Shown in pieces: positions 38,307-49,417 of a stretch of 64,000 nucleotides of DNA. Location: NCBI RefSeq assembly GCF_021043605.1, contig NZ_JAJNFB010000002.1:1-64000 (forward strand), read 5' to 3'. The DNA is from Borreliella americana. Its GTDB lineage: Bacteria > Spirochaetota > Spirochaetia > Borreliales > Borreliaceae. How positions within the stretch are numbered: the stretch's first letter is position 1; every line of letters starts with the position of its first letter. The notes below the pieces were generated by a model. The model was not told the origin of the DNA and ran no database searches. It saw only the letters and a program-made list of their open reading frames with translations. The position numbers and the translations under genes are program-made.

Positions 38307-39113
38307 TCATTTTAAATCATTATTAAAGCTTTCTCTTTCTATGTCATTAAAGTATTCTACTGTTCCAACTTTTAATTCGTAAGTTGCATTTTTATCAGAC
38401 ACTATGATTGCATTTTTATGTAATTGAAGTGCGCTAATTGTCCACATATGATTAATACCTTTTTCAATAGCGTGCTTTAATGCTCTTGCTTTGCTATGTC
38501 CATTTACTATTATTAAAATTTCTTGTGAATCCATAATTGTTCCAACTCCAACGGTTAACGCACTTTTGGGAACTTTGTTCAGATTGCCTTCAAAAAACCT
38601 TGAATTAGCAATGATTGTATCTTGGGTTAAAGTTTTAATTCTTGTTCTTGATGTTAAGGAGGAACCTGGTTCGTTAAAAGCAATGTGACCATCAGGTCCG
38701 ATTCCACCTACAAAAAGCATAATTCCTCCGAAAGATTTGATTTTCTTTTCATACTCTTCACATTCTTTTTCAAGATCTAAAGCATTTCCATTTAGTATAT
38801 TTATGTTTTCTTTTTTGATATCAATGTGAGAAAAAAAAAATTTCCACATAAATGAATGGTAACTTTGAGGATGATTTTTTTCAATTCCTATATATTCATC
38901 CATGTTAAAAGTTATGACATTTTGAAATGAAATTTTTTTATCTTTATTTAATTCAATTAAATTTTTATACATACCAATTGGAGAACTTCCTGTTGGAAGT
39001 CCAAGGATAAATGGCTTTTCTTTTGTTGGAGAAAATTTTTTAATTTTTTGTGCTACATGATTGGCTGCCCACTTTGATATGTCTTCATATGTAGGTCTAA
39101 TTATTAATCTCAT
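38307..39113 (-). CDS. nagB: Glucosamine-6-phosphate deaminase
   Basis: Converts glucosamine-6-phosphate to fructose-6-phosphate and ammonia. The 268-residue protein has [37 protein letters not shown] and the late ALTVGVGTI, the full isomerase/deaminase signature. It lies 26 bases after nagA in the same direction, so GlcNAc-6-P from tick or host chitobiose/GlcNAc enters glycolysis through this pair. No Glu-His allosteric assessment possible by eye. Confidence 0.96.
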   Translation of the reverse strand: MRLIIRPTYEDISKWAANHVAQKIKKFSPTKEKPFILGLPTGSSPIGMYKNLIELNKDKKISFQNVITFNMDEYIGIEKNHPQSYHSFMWKFFFSHIDIKKENINILNGNALDLEKECEEYEKKIKSFGGIMLFVGGIGPDGHIAFNEPGSSLTSRTRIKTLTQDTIIANSRFFEGNLNKVPKSALTVGVGTIMDSQEILIIVNGHSKARALKHAIEKGINHMWTISALQLHKNAIIVSDKNATYELKVGTVEYFNDIERESFNNDLK

Positions 39114-39139
39114 TACTATTTCCTTAAAATGGTTTAAAT

Positions 39140-40345
39140 TTATAGATTGTTAAAAATTATTTTAGATTCTATCATTGTTAACTTCAGATTAAAATCTTTA
39201 TCTAAGACATTGATGTTTGCATCATATCCGTGACATATTAATCCCTTTTCATCAATATTTAGAATTCTTGTTGGATTGTAGGAGCTTGCTTGAACAGCAT
39301 CACTTAAACTGTATCCAAATTCTACTAAGTTTTTAAGACCTTGTATCATTGTGAGTGTTGATCCAGCTATTGTGTTGTTTTTTACGCTATGGAATAATCC
39401 ATCTTCTGCAATATAAACTTCGTCTCCGTTTGCAATTAGTTTTCCACAAGTCTGACAATTTGGAGTAAGTCCATCAGTTACAAGGACTATTTTACTTATA
39501 TCTTTAAGTTTTCTAAGCATTAAAACTAATTTTGGGTGTATATGGTGGCCATCTGCAATAATTTCACAAGAAACATCGCCGTGTATTAACACCGCTCCTA
39601 TTGCATTTGGATTTCTGTGATCAAGTTTTGACATTGCGTTGAAAAAATGAGTTGTGTGAAGTATTCCAACTTGAAATCCTTCTATCATATTTTCATATGT
39701 TGCATTTGTGTGTCCTGCTTGAAGGTTTATATTGTTTTCAAGGCAAAATATTGCAAGATCTCTCATGCCCTTAAGCTCAGGAGCAACGGTCATTGTACTT
39801 ATATGTGTTTTTCTTTTGCCGTTTGATCCTGTAAATACTCCACCAGCTGCATCTATTAATTTTTGCATAACTTCAATACTGGGTTCATGAAGATGGGAAA
39901 CGGGATGGGCTCCATTTTTTTCAGGAGAAAAAAATGGTCCTTCAAGGTGAAGTCCTAAAATTTTAGCTCCCTTTTCTTTACCAATTGCTGCTGTGCAAGC
40001 TTTTATTGCTTCAATCATTTCATCTATTGGTCTTGGATAAAGAGTTGGCAAAAATCCTACTACACCGTATTGTGCTAAATGTTCTGACATTTTAAGTATT
40101 GATTCTGTTGAACACTGATCTGTCCCATGACCGTGAAATCCATGAATATGATTGTCGTAAAGTCCGGGAGTTATATAATTGCCTTTTGTATCAATCATTT
40201 GGTATTCTTCAAGATCCATTTTTTTAAGCCTATCAGACGTTACAATATCAAAAATTTTATTATCCTTAATTAGTACTGCTGAATTATCTATTTTATCGTT
40301 CCCAGTTAAAACGGATTTTGAGTTGAATAAGCAAAAATTTGGCAT
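39140..40345 (-). CDS. nagA: N-acetylglucosamine-6-phosphate deacetylase
   Basis: An amidohydrolase removing acetate from GlcNAc-6-P. The 401-residue product has [27 protein letters not shown] (metal Glu), [19 protein letters not shown] and the catalytic Asp in [15 protein letters not shown] precedes the ATG. It is the first gene of nagA-nagB. The two genes feed amino sugars into glycolysis and cell-wall precursor pools, important because borrelia cannot make GlcNAc de novo. Confidence 0.96.
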   Translation of the reverse strand: MPNFCLFNSKSVLTGNDKIDNSAVLIKDNKIFDIVTSDRLKKMDLEEYQMIDTKGNYITPGLYDNHIHGFHGHGTDQCSTESILKMSEHLAQYGVVGFLPTLYPRPIDEMIEAIKACTAAIGKEKGAKILGLHLEGPFFSPEKNGAHPVSHLHEPSIEVMQKLIDAAGGVFTGSNGKRKTHISTMTVAPELKGMRDLAIFCLENNINLQAGHTNATYENMIEGFQVGILHTTHFFNAMSKLDHRNPNAIGAVLIHGDVSCEIIADGHHIHPKLVLMLRKLKDISKIVLVTDGLTPNCQTCGKLIANGDEVYIAEDGLFHSVKNNTIAGSTLTMIQGLKNLVEFGYSLSDAVQASSYNPTRILNIDEKGLICHGYDANINVLDKDFNLKLTMIESKIIFNNL

Positions 40346-40494
40346 TTTTATGCTCCTTTTAATTTATTTTACTATAAACATTAAATTTTTTTAAAGTTTT
40401 TACTTTTTATGTTTTTTATTTTAAATTGATTTAGATACTTGAATTTTATGTTTTTTGTTTATTGCATATTATATTTTATTTTCAATTTTATTAA

Positions 40495-40503
40495 TGATAT
40501 AAT
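40495..40503 (+). promoter_or_regulatory. Extended -10 promoter of fliD
   Basis: TG-A-TATAAT (40495-40503) lies 20 bases before the fliD TTG start. No convincing -35. Predicted leader is about 14 nt and contains GGAGGG (40511-40516). Confidence 0.45.
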
Positions 40504-40523
40504 TTACCCCGGAGGGCATTATT

Positions 40524-42521
40524 TTGGCATCAGGATTTTTTGTTCCTGGACTTGAGAGTAAATACAATACCAAAGAAATTCGTGAATCCATGCTTAAGTC
40601 CGATAAAGCTAAAATCGATTCTTCTTTTAAGAAACTTGAATCTTTAGAACAAGAGAAAAGTGCTTGGCAGCTAATTAATAGAAAAATTTCTACTTTAAAT
40701 TCTCTTGCAAAAGAACTTACATCGCTTAACAGTCCTTTTAATCTAATGTCAGGAAATTCTGGTAATAGCGAAGTTTTAACCTTGTCTACTAGATATGGAG
40801 CTAAGAATGAGACTCACAAATTAATTGTTGATCAAATAGCATCAGCCGATGTGTTTTTGTCTTCAAATTTTGATCCTAAAAAAGTTACAATCCCTGAGGG
40901 GGATTATATATTTTTAGTTGGCAAGAAAGAAATTAATGTAAAAAGTAATGGTAACATTGATTTACTTGTGAGGGATATTAATAACAAGGGAAAGGGCTTT
41001 TTATCTGCAAAAATAGTAAAAAGTGATAAAAATGGGAATAGTCGTTTTGTTTTACAATCTTTAAAGGAAGGTAAAGAAAATAAACTTGTTATAAAAGGGA
41101 AAGGATTGTCTTTTGCTAAGCAAATTGGAATTTTAAGTGAACTTAAAACTAATTTTAACCCTAATCTTTCAGATATTGTTGCAAATCAATCTAGCAGTAA
41201 CAATAAACTTTCTTTTGAGAACAATAACCTTGTTTTGAATCCGCTTTCAGAGGTATCAATTGAAATTCCCGAAGATATTGAAATTACATCTAGGAGTAAA
41301 ATTAAATTTGAAGTTAAGTATTTTGATACGGGCTTAGAAGAGCCTGATAGCAAGATTATTTTTAATCCCGGAGGGGCTACGTTTAAGGATGCAAAAGTTG
41401 AGAGTGAAGATAGTGTAGTTGATTTTGGATCTGATTTAAAAACTCCTTTGGAAAAAAAATATATTCAAATGAATATGGTTAAAATATGTGGCAAGGAGGG
41501 TTCTTTAGAGCTTCCTTTAATAAATATTTCAAATAATTTTGAAGAAGTTGAAGTTGATGTTGGAGTTCTTTCTAATTTGGAAGAAATAAATATTGAAAAT
41601 AAAGCAAATAATAAAGTAATTGTGATTAGCAATGTTGAAATTTTTGATCCAAAAAATAGAGATGGTCATTTGCCAATAAATGCTAAAAGTTTTGCTGAAA
41701 ATGCAAAAATTAAATTTGATGGAGTAGATGTTGAGAGAGATTCAAATGTTATAAATGATTTAGTTCCAAATGTGACATTAAGTTTAAAAAAAGCCTCAAG
41801 TTATATGGTTGAGGCTAAAATAGAGCCCGATTATGAAGGGATCAAGAGGGTTCTTTTGGATTTTATTGGTGCTTACAATGAAGTTCTTGCTGAGATTAAT
41901 ATTGTAAGCTCTAATGAAGATCAACCCAATAATCAAAAGTCTAATATAATTGAAGAGCTGACTTATCTTAGTGATTCTCAAAAAGAAGAGGCTTATAAAA
42001 ATTTAGGTATTTTAAGATCTGAATTTTTATTAAAAAATCTTAAGTCCAGATTAGAATCAATAATTTTTAAGCCTTATGTTACTAGTGATCCTAATTTTTC
42101 AATAATTAATCAGATGGGAGTTTTTACTAATTCCATTTCTTCTTCTGGAGGACTTTCTAGATATTTAAGACTTGATGAGAAAAAGTTTGATGAATCGATT
42201 CGTAATAATATCGATAATGTTAGAGAACTTTTTTTATTTGACCTTAATGGTGACAGAGTATATGATAATGGAATTGCTAAAATGCTAGGAGATTGTCTGG
42301 GACCTCTTGTGGCTTCTGGAGGAGTTATTTATAATAAAATAAAAAATTACGACTTGAAAATTTTTAATCAAAAAAATAAAGTTGAAGATTATAAAAAGAA
42401 GTACGAAGATAGAGAGAGAAAAGTGGAAGGTGAGCTTAATACCCTAGATTTTACCGTTAAGCGCATGAAAGATCAGGAAAATACATTAAGGGCTTTTGAT
42501 TTTAATCAAAGAAATAAATAA
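40524..42521 (+). CDS. fliD: Flagellar hook-associated protein 2 / filament cap (FliD)
   Basis: FliD caps the growing filament and folds flagellin. The 665-residue protein starts with the FliD_N pattern (SGFFVPGLESKYNTKEIRES...) and has a helical C-terminal region (NNIDNVRELFLFDLNGDRVYDNG... then a long coiled coil). It starts at TTG 40524 with GGAGGG 7 bases upstream. It lies directly upstream of flaB but with its own promoter; an AT-only hairpin overlaps its stop. Length fits spirochaetal FliD. Confidence 0.93.
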   Translation: MASGFFVPGLESKYNTKEIRESMLKSDKAKIDSSFKKLESLEQEKSAWQLINRKISTLNSLAKELTSLNSPFNLMSGNSGNSEVLTLSTRYGAKNETHKLIVDQIASADVFLSSNFDPKKVTIPEGDYIFLVGKKEINVKSNGNIDLLVRDINNKGKGFLSAKIVKSDKNGNSRFVLQSLKEGKENKLVIKGKGLSFAKQIGILSELKTNFNPNLSDIVANQSSSNNKLSFENNNLVLNPLSEVSIEIPEDIEITSRSKIKFEVKYFDTGLEEPDSKIIFNPGGATFKDAKVESEDSVVDFGSDLKTPLEKKYIQMNMVKICGKEGSLELPLINISNNFEEVEVDVGVLSNLEEINIENKANNKVIVISNVEIFDPKNRDGHLPINAKSFAENAKIKFDGVDVERDSNVINDLVPNVTLSLKKASSYMVEAKIEPDYEGIKRVLLDFIGAYNEVLAEINIVSSNEDQPNNQKSNIIEELTYLSDSQKEEAYKNLGILRSEFLLKNLKSRLESIIFKPYVTSDPNFSIINQMGVFTNSISSSGGLSRYLRLDEKKFDESIRNNIDNVRELFLFDLNGDRVYDNGIAKMLGDCLGPLVASGGVIYNKIKNYDLKIFNQKNKVEDYKKKYEDRERKVEGELNTLDFTVKRMKDQENTLRAFDFNQRNK

Positions 42522-42575
42522 TAACAATTATTTTTAATGCTATTGCCGTTTGCGTTTCTTTTTTTTAAATTTTTG

Positions 42576-42584
42576 TGCTATTCT
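42576..42584 (+). promoter_or_regulatory. flaB promoter, extended -10
   Basis: TG-C-TATTCT at 42576-42584 is an extended -10-like element about 63 bases upstream of flaB; -35 candidates (TTGCGT, 42550-42555) are too far away for a normal spacer. Initiation near 42591 would place the first GGA hairpin at the very 5' end of the message. Confidence 0.5.
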
Positions 42585-42592
42585 TTTTAACA

Positions 42593-42608
42593 GGCAAAAG
42601 GATTTGCC
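42593..42608 (+). promoter_or_regulatory. flaB leader hairpin 1 with AGGA loop (candidate CsrA site)
   Basis: GGCAAA (42593-42598) pairs with TTTGCC (42603-42608) around the tetraloop AGGA. A GGA in a hairpin loop is the hallmark of a CsrA binding site. CsrA is reported to repress flaB through the leader in B. burgdorferi. Confidence 0.6.
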
Positions 42609-42628
42609 AAAAATAAATAACTAAATTT

Positions 42629-42646
42629 TATCATGGAGGAATGATA
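42629..42646 (+). promoter_or_regulatory. flaB leader hairpin 2 with the Shine-Dalgarno in its loop (candidate CsrA site)
   Basis: TATCAT (42629-42634) pairs perfectly with ATGATA (42641-42646), exposing GGAGGA, the flaB ribosome-binding site, as a six-base loop. Bound CsrA would directly block initiation at the ATG (42648). Confidence 0.65.
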
Positions 42647-42647
42647 T

Positions 42648-43658
42648 ATGATTATAAATCATAATACATCAGCTATTAATGCTTCAAGAAATAATGGTAT
42701 TAATGCTGCCAATCTTAGTAAAACTCAAGAAAAGCTTTCTAGTGGGTACAGAATTAATCGAGCTTCTGATGATGCTGCTGGAATGGGAGTTTCTGGTAAG
42801 ATTAATGCTCAAATAAGAGGTTTGTCACAAGCTTCTAGAAATACTTCAAAGGCTATAAATTTTATTCAGACAACAGAAGGGAATTTGAATGAAGTAGAAA
42901 AAGTCTTAGTAAGAATGAAAGAATTAGCAGTTCAATCAGGTAACGGTACATATTCAGATGCCGACAGAGGTTCTATACAAATTGAAATAGAGCAACTTAC
43001 AGACGAAATCAATAGAATTGCTGATCAAGCTCAATATAACCAAATGCACATGTTATCAAACAAATCTGCTTCTCAAAATGTAAGAACAGCCGAAGAGCTT
43101 GGAATGCAACCTGCAAAAATTAACACTCCAGCATCACTTTCAGGGTCTCAAGCTTCTTGGACTTTAAGAGTTCATGTTGGAGCAAACCAAGATGAAGCTA
43201 TTGCTGTAAATATTTATGCAGCTAATGTTGCAAATCTTTTCTCTGGTGAGGGAGCTCAAACTGCTCAGGCTGCACCTGTTCAAGAAGGTGTTCAACAGGA
43301 AGGAGCTCAACAGCCAGCACCTGCTACAGCACCTTCTCAAGGCGGAGTTAATTCTCCTGTTAATGTTACAACTACAGTTGATGCTAATACATCACTTGCT
43401 AAAATAGAAAGTGCTATTAGAATGATAAGTGATCAAAGGGCAAATTTAGGTGCTTTCCAAAATAGACTTGAATCTATAAAGGATAGTACTGAGTATGCAA
43501 TTGAAAATCTAAAAGCATCTTATGCTCAAATAAAAGATGCTACAATGACAGATGAGGTTGTAGCTGCTACAACTAATAGTATTTTAACACAATCTGCAAT
43601 GGCAATGATTGCGCAGGCTAATCAAGTTCCCCAATATGTTTTGTCATTGCTTAGATAA
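42648..43658 (+). CDS. flaB: Major periplasmic flagellar filament protein FlaB (41-kDa flagellin)
   Basis: The core flagellin of the periplasmic flagella, needed for motility and the flat-wave shape. The 336-residue protein has the conserved N-terminal domain (MIINHNTSAINASRNN..., SSGYRINRASDDAAGMG) and C-terminal domain (ending QVPQYVLSLLR), with the short borrelial central region rich in Ala/Gln/Pro (~200-240). No signal peptide; it is exported by the flagellar type III system. The leader carries two GGA hairpins and a strong terminator follows, so it is monocistronic and post-transcriptionally controlled by CsrA/FliW. Confidence 0.99.
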   Translation: MIINHNTSAINASRNNGINAANLSKTQEKLSSGYRINRASDDAAGMGVSGKINAQIRGLSQASRNTSKAINFIQTTEGNLNEVEKVLVRMKELAVQSGNGTYSDADRGSIQIEIEQLTDEINRIADQAQYNQMHMLSNKSASQNVRTAEELGMQPAKINTPASLSGSQASWTLRVHVGANQDEAIAVNIYAANVANLFSGEGAQTAQAAPVQEGVQQEGAQQPAPATAPSQGGVNSPVNVTTTVDANTSLAKIESAIRMISDQRANLGAFQNRLESIKDSTEYAIENLKASYAQIKDATMTDEVVAATTNSILTQSAMAMIAQANQVPQYVLSLLR

Positions 43659-43689
43659 AATTCTAATTTAATTGGTACAAATTATTAAC

Positions 43690-43721
43690 AAAAGATCCTT
43701 TAAAGGATCTTTTGTTTTTTT
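43690..43721 (+). terminator. Rho-independent terminator of flaB
   Basis: AAAAGATCCTTT (43690-43701) is followed immediately by its perfect complement AAAGGATCTTTT (43702-43713), then G and seven T. It is the clearest terminator in the window and lies 31 bases after the flaB stop. Confidence 0.9.
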
Positions 43722-43809
43722 ATTTCAGATCGGTAAAAATTTAATAATTTTAGTATAATTTATAATGATGTGTTATAAAGTATAATGCAGGCTTATTGAG
43801 GAGTTTGCT

Positions 43810-44928
43810 TTGAGTAGGGTTGCTGTTAAAATTAAAGATTGTTATAAAGTATTTTCTTATTATGTTGACAAAAAGCGGATAAGTCAAGCTATAAAAGACT
43901 ATGAAGATGGCAAAGATAGAATGCAAATCTACAAAGAATCTTTTATTTTTATTGCAAATGCCAATATTAATCTTGATGTTTATGAAAATGAAATTTTAGT
44001 TATTATGGGTATGTCAGGCTGTGGCAAGTCTACTTTAGTCAGATGTTTAAATGGTATTCATAAAATAGATTCAGGGTCTATTTTGGTAAATAATATGGAA
44101 ATGAATGCTATAAATCGCAAAGATCTTTCTAATTTAAGAAAAGATAAATTTGCAATGGTTTTTCAAAACTTTGGACTTTTCCCACATATGAATGTATTGA
44201 GAAACGTTACTTATGGACTTGAGGTCAAACGTATTCCTAGAAAGATCAGAGAAGAGCGTGCTATTGAGGTGTTAAATCTTGTGGGGCTTGAAGATTCAAA
44301 ATATAAGTATATTAATGAACTTTCTGGAGGAATGAAGCAAAGAGTTGGAATAGCAAGAGCATTGGTGGTTAATCCAGATATTCTTTTAATGGATGAAGCT
44401 TTTTCTGCACTTGATCCTTTGATTAAAGGAGAAATGCAAGAAGAACTTTTAAGGTTGGTTGCCAAACTTAAAAAAACAGTTGTGTTTATTACTCATGATT
44501 TAAATGAAGCTTTTAAATTGGGACATAGAATTGCTTTTATGAGAGATGGAAAAATTATTCAAGTTGGTAAACCCTTAGAAATTTTAGCCAATCCTAGTAC
44601 AGATTTTATATCTAATTTTATTAAAAATTTACCTGTTTTAAATATTTTAAAAATAAAAGATATTTTAAAGGATGATTTTGATTTAAATTCTAGTAGTGAT
44701 AATGGTTTAAATGTTATTATTAAACGTCAAGGCGAAAATTTTAGTTTGTATGACAAAGTTCTTAATAAAGGATATGATAATCTTGTATCTTTAGATTTAG
44801 ATCTAAATGATGAGATAAAAAAAATTGTTGAATATTTGAATAAGCAAGATTATTTAATAATAAAAGAAAAGGGAACTATTACCGGGTATATTAGTTTAAA
44901 TGAAATCTCTTATTTATTATCAAGATAG
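43810..44928 (+). CDS. proV: Glycine betaine/L-proline ABC transporter ATPase
   Basis: The ATP-binding subunit of an osmoprotectant uptake system. The 372-residue product has Walker A GMSGCGKST (~68-75), LSGGMKQRVGIARAL signature, Walker B ILLMDEAFSALDP and the H-loop FITHDLNEA, plus an N-terminal ~50-residue extension typical of ProV/OpuAA and a reduced CBS-like C-terminus. It starts at TTG 43810 with TGAGGAG 6 bases upstream. Several TATAAT-like boxes lie at 43750-43790. First gene of proVWX. Confidence 0.94.
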   Translation: MSRVAVKIKDCYKVFSYYVDKKRISQAIKDYEDGKDRMQIYKESFIFIANANINLDVYENEILVIMGMSGCGKSTLVRCLNGIHKIDSGSILVNNMEMNAINRKDLSNLRKDKFAMVFQNFGLFPHMNVLRNVTYGLEVKRIPRKIREERAIEVLNLVGLEDSKYKYINELSGGMKQRVGIARALVVNPDILLMDEAFSALDPLIKGEMQEELLRLVAKLKKTVVFITHDLNEAFKLGHRIAFMRDGKIIQVGKPLEILANPSTDFISNFIKNLPVLNILKIKDILKDDFDLNSSSDNGLNVIIKRQGENFSLYDKVLNKGYDNLVSLDLDLNDEIKKIVEYLNKQDYLIIKEKGTITGYISLNEISYLLSR

Positions 44929-44934
44929 GAATTT

Positions 44935-45834
44935 ATGAATAAAGATTTTTTTATATTAAAAATAGATAATTTTTTTGATTTTTTGGTTGATAATTTTTCA
45001 ATTTCTGAAGGGGTAGGTTTTTCTAAAAGTATAATTTTTTTATATGAAAATTTGAAAAATTTATTTCTTTTTGTTAATCCACTTCTTTTTATTTTGACTG
45101 TATGTTTGTTGAGTTTTGTTTTCTTAAAAAAGAGATTAATATTTTTAATTTCACCCGGATTCTTTTTTATTTTGTATTTTAATCTTTGGGAAGCTTCAAT
45201 GGATACAATAGCTATAATATTTGTTTCTGTATTAGTTTCTGTTATTTTAGGAATTCCTATAGGTATTTTGGGGGGGTATTTCCCAAGGTTTTATGTTTTT
45301 TTAAAACCCATTCTAGATTTAATGCAAGCCATGCCTCCTTTTATTTACTTGATTCCCGCTATTCCTTTTTTTGGAATGGGTACAGCTTCTGCTATTTTTG
45401 CTACAATAGTTTTTGCTATGCCCCCTGTTATTAGATATACAAGGCTGGGAATTGTTCAAGTTTCAGATGAAGTAATAGAAGCTGCTAAGTCCTTTGGTAG
45501 TAGTAATTTGCGCATTCTTTTTCAAGTTCAGCTTCCTCTTTCTCTTCAGAGTATAATTGAAGGCATTAATCAGTCAATAATGATGGCTATATCTATGATA
45601 GTAATTGCTGCAATGGTTGGATCGTCTGGTTTGGGCAGAACTGTGATCTACTCTATAGAAAGATTAAATTTTGGTGAGGGTTTAATATCTGGATTAGCAG
45701 TTGTTATTATAGCTATTATTTTAGATAGGATTATGCAATCTATCTTTATTAAATTTAGCTATTTAAACACAGATCATTATGGTGGAAAGAGAGAAAATAA
45801 ATTTAAAAGATTTTTAGAAATATATAATAAATAA
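44935..45834 (+). CDS. proW: Glycine betaine/L-proline ABC transporter permease
   Basis: A 299-residue inner-membrane permease with an N-terminal leader region and about six or seven helices. The binding-protein-dependent transport motif is seen as EAAKSFGSSNLRILFQVQLP (~183-202), the ATPase contact. PIGILGGYFP and MQAMPPFIYLIPAIPFFGMG are typical of ProW/OpuAB. The ATG lies 6 bases after proV, after TAGGAA. Confidence 0.94.
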   Translation: MNKDFFILKIDNFFDFLVDNFSISEGVGFSKSIIFLYENLKNLFLFVNPLLFILTVCLLSFVFLKKRLIFLISPGFFFILYFNLWEASMDTIAIIFVSVLVSVILGIPIGILGGYFPRFYVFLKPILDLMQAMPPFIYLIPAIPFFGMGTASAIFATIVFAMPPVIRYTRLGIVQVSDEVIEAAKSFGSSNLRILFQVQLPLSLQSIIEGINQSIMMAISMIVIAAMVGSSGLGRTVIYSIERLNFGEGLISGLAVVIIAIILDRIMQSIFIKFSYLNTDHYGGKRENKFKRFLEIYNK

Positions 45835-45904
45835 GCGGATAGTATTTTATGTCTAAATTGTTTATTGGGTTTTGTAGATTACTTTATGAAATGGAGATTT
45901 CTTT

Positions 45905-46780
45905 ATGAATAAATTATTCATTATTTTTTGTATTTTTCTTACTTTTTTGTCTTGTGATGAAAAAAAGAGTTCAAAGAATTTAAAATCGGTAAAAATTGGA
46001 TATGTGAATTGGGGTGGAGAAACGGCAGCTACAAATGTATTAAAGGTTGTTTTTGAGAAAATGGGCTACAATGCAGAAATATTTTCAGTTACTACGTCTA
46101 TAATGTATCAATACTTAGCATCTGGAAAGGTAGATGGTACGGTATCTTCTTGGGTTCCCACAGCCGATAAATTTTATTACGAAAAACTGAAAACAAAGTT
46201 TGTTGATCTTGGTGCAAATTATGAAGGAACCATTCAGGGTTTTGTGGTGCCAAGTTATGTTCCAATTTCTAGCATTAGTGAGCTTAAGGGTAAGGGCGCC
46301 AAGTTTAAAAACAAAGTGATTGGCATAGATGCTGGTGCGGGAACTCAGATTGTTACAGAACAAGCGCTTGATTATTATGGATTAAGTAAAGAGTATGAGC
46401 TAGTTCCTTCAAGCGAGAGTGTTATGCTTGCAAGTTTAGATTCTTCAATAAAGAGAAGCGAATGGATTTTAGTTCCTTTATGGAAGCCCCATTGGGCTTT
46501 TTCTAGGTATGATATTAAGTTTCTTGATGATCCTGATTTAATTATGGGGGGAATTGAGAGTGTGCACACTCTTGTTAGACTTGATCTTGAAAATGATGAT
46601 TTTGATGTATATTATGTTTTCGATCATTTTTATTGGAGCGATGATTTAATATTGCCCTTAATGGATAAAAATGATAAAGAGCCGGGCAAAGAATACCGCA
46701 ATGCGGTTGAATTTGTTGAAAAAAATAAAGAGGTTGTAAAGACGTGGGTTCCAGAAAAATATAAGACCTTATTTGATTAA
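45905..46780 (+). CDS. proX: Glycine betaine/L-proline-binding lipoprotein
   Basis: The substrate-binding component of the proVW transporter. The 291-residue product has a lipoprotein signal (Cys 19, context FLSC), then the OpuAC domain: [40 protein letters not shown], and [17 protein letters not shown]; Trp residues in WKPHWAF likely form the quaternary-amine cage. GGAGA precedes the ATG; a 70-base gap separates it from proW. Its 3' end overlaps yidD by 12 bases. Confidence 0.93.
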   Translation: MNKLFIIFCIFLTFLSCDEKKSSKNLKSVKIGYVNWGGETAATNVLKVVFEKMGYNAEIFSVTTSIMYQYLASGKVDGTVSSWVPTADKFYYEKLKTKFVDLGANYEGTIQGFVVPSYVPISSISELKGKGAKFKNKVIGIDAGAGTQIVTEQALDYYGLSKEYELVPSSESVMLASLDSSIKRSEWILVPLWKPHWAFSRYDIKFLDDPDLIMGGIESVHTLVRLDLENDDFDVYYVFDHFYWSDDLILPLMDKNDKEPGKEYRNAVEFVEKNKEVVKTWVPEKYKTLFD

Positions 46781-47059
46781 TCTTTTTTTAAATTCTTTTA
46801 AGGATTCTAAAATAGGGTTGTATTTAGGGATAAAATCGTTTCCTCCTTTGAATAATGCATTACATCTTATTATTCTTAGTGTCATTAATATTAAGGCCGT
46901 TAAAAAATTGTATTTTTTAAGGCATTCGATTGAATATTTTGAGCAAGTAGGTTTGTATATGCATTGCAGTCCAAATATTTTAGAGAAAGTGTTTTGATAA
47001 ATTTTTATTAAAAAAATAAGAGTATTATTTAAGATAAATAAAATTTTAAAAATGTTCAT
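46769..47059 (-). CDS. yidD: Membrane protein insertion efficiency factor YidD
   Basis: A 96-residue YidD-family protein with the signature [30 protein letters not shown] and later [17 protein letters not shown]; the three cysteines and GGxD are conserved. It assists YidC-dependent membrane insertion. The N-terminal extension of ~10 hydrophobic residues is modest. The ATG has no Shine-Dalgarno; a TATAAT sits 7 bases upstream (47067-47072), so it may be leaderless. It overlaps proX convergently by 12 bases. Confidence 0.9.
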   Translation of the reverse strand: MNIFKILFILNNTLIFLIKIYQNTFSKIFGLQCIYKPTCSKYSIECLKKYNFLTALILMTLRIIRCNALFKGGNDFIPKYNPILESLKEFKKRLIK

Positions 47060-47174
47060 ACTTGGAATTATATTATAATATAATAAATGTTATAATAATT
47101 AATCAAATGAATTGAAATATTAATTAATTTTTGTAACTTTAAGGTTTTGATTTTTATTATAGGGGGGGCTTCAA

Positions 47175-49399
<2,225 letters not shown>

Positions 49400-49417
49400 T
49401 TTGTTGGGGGATGTGTT

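Noticed and set aside
42516-42535. AAATAAT-AACA-ATTATTT hairpin plus T-run at the fliD stop
   Set aside because: A-T pairs only; possible but not distinguishable from background.
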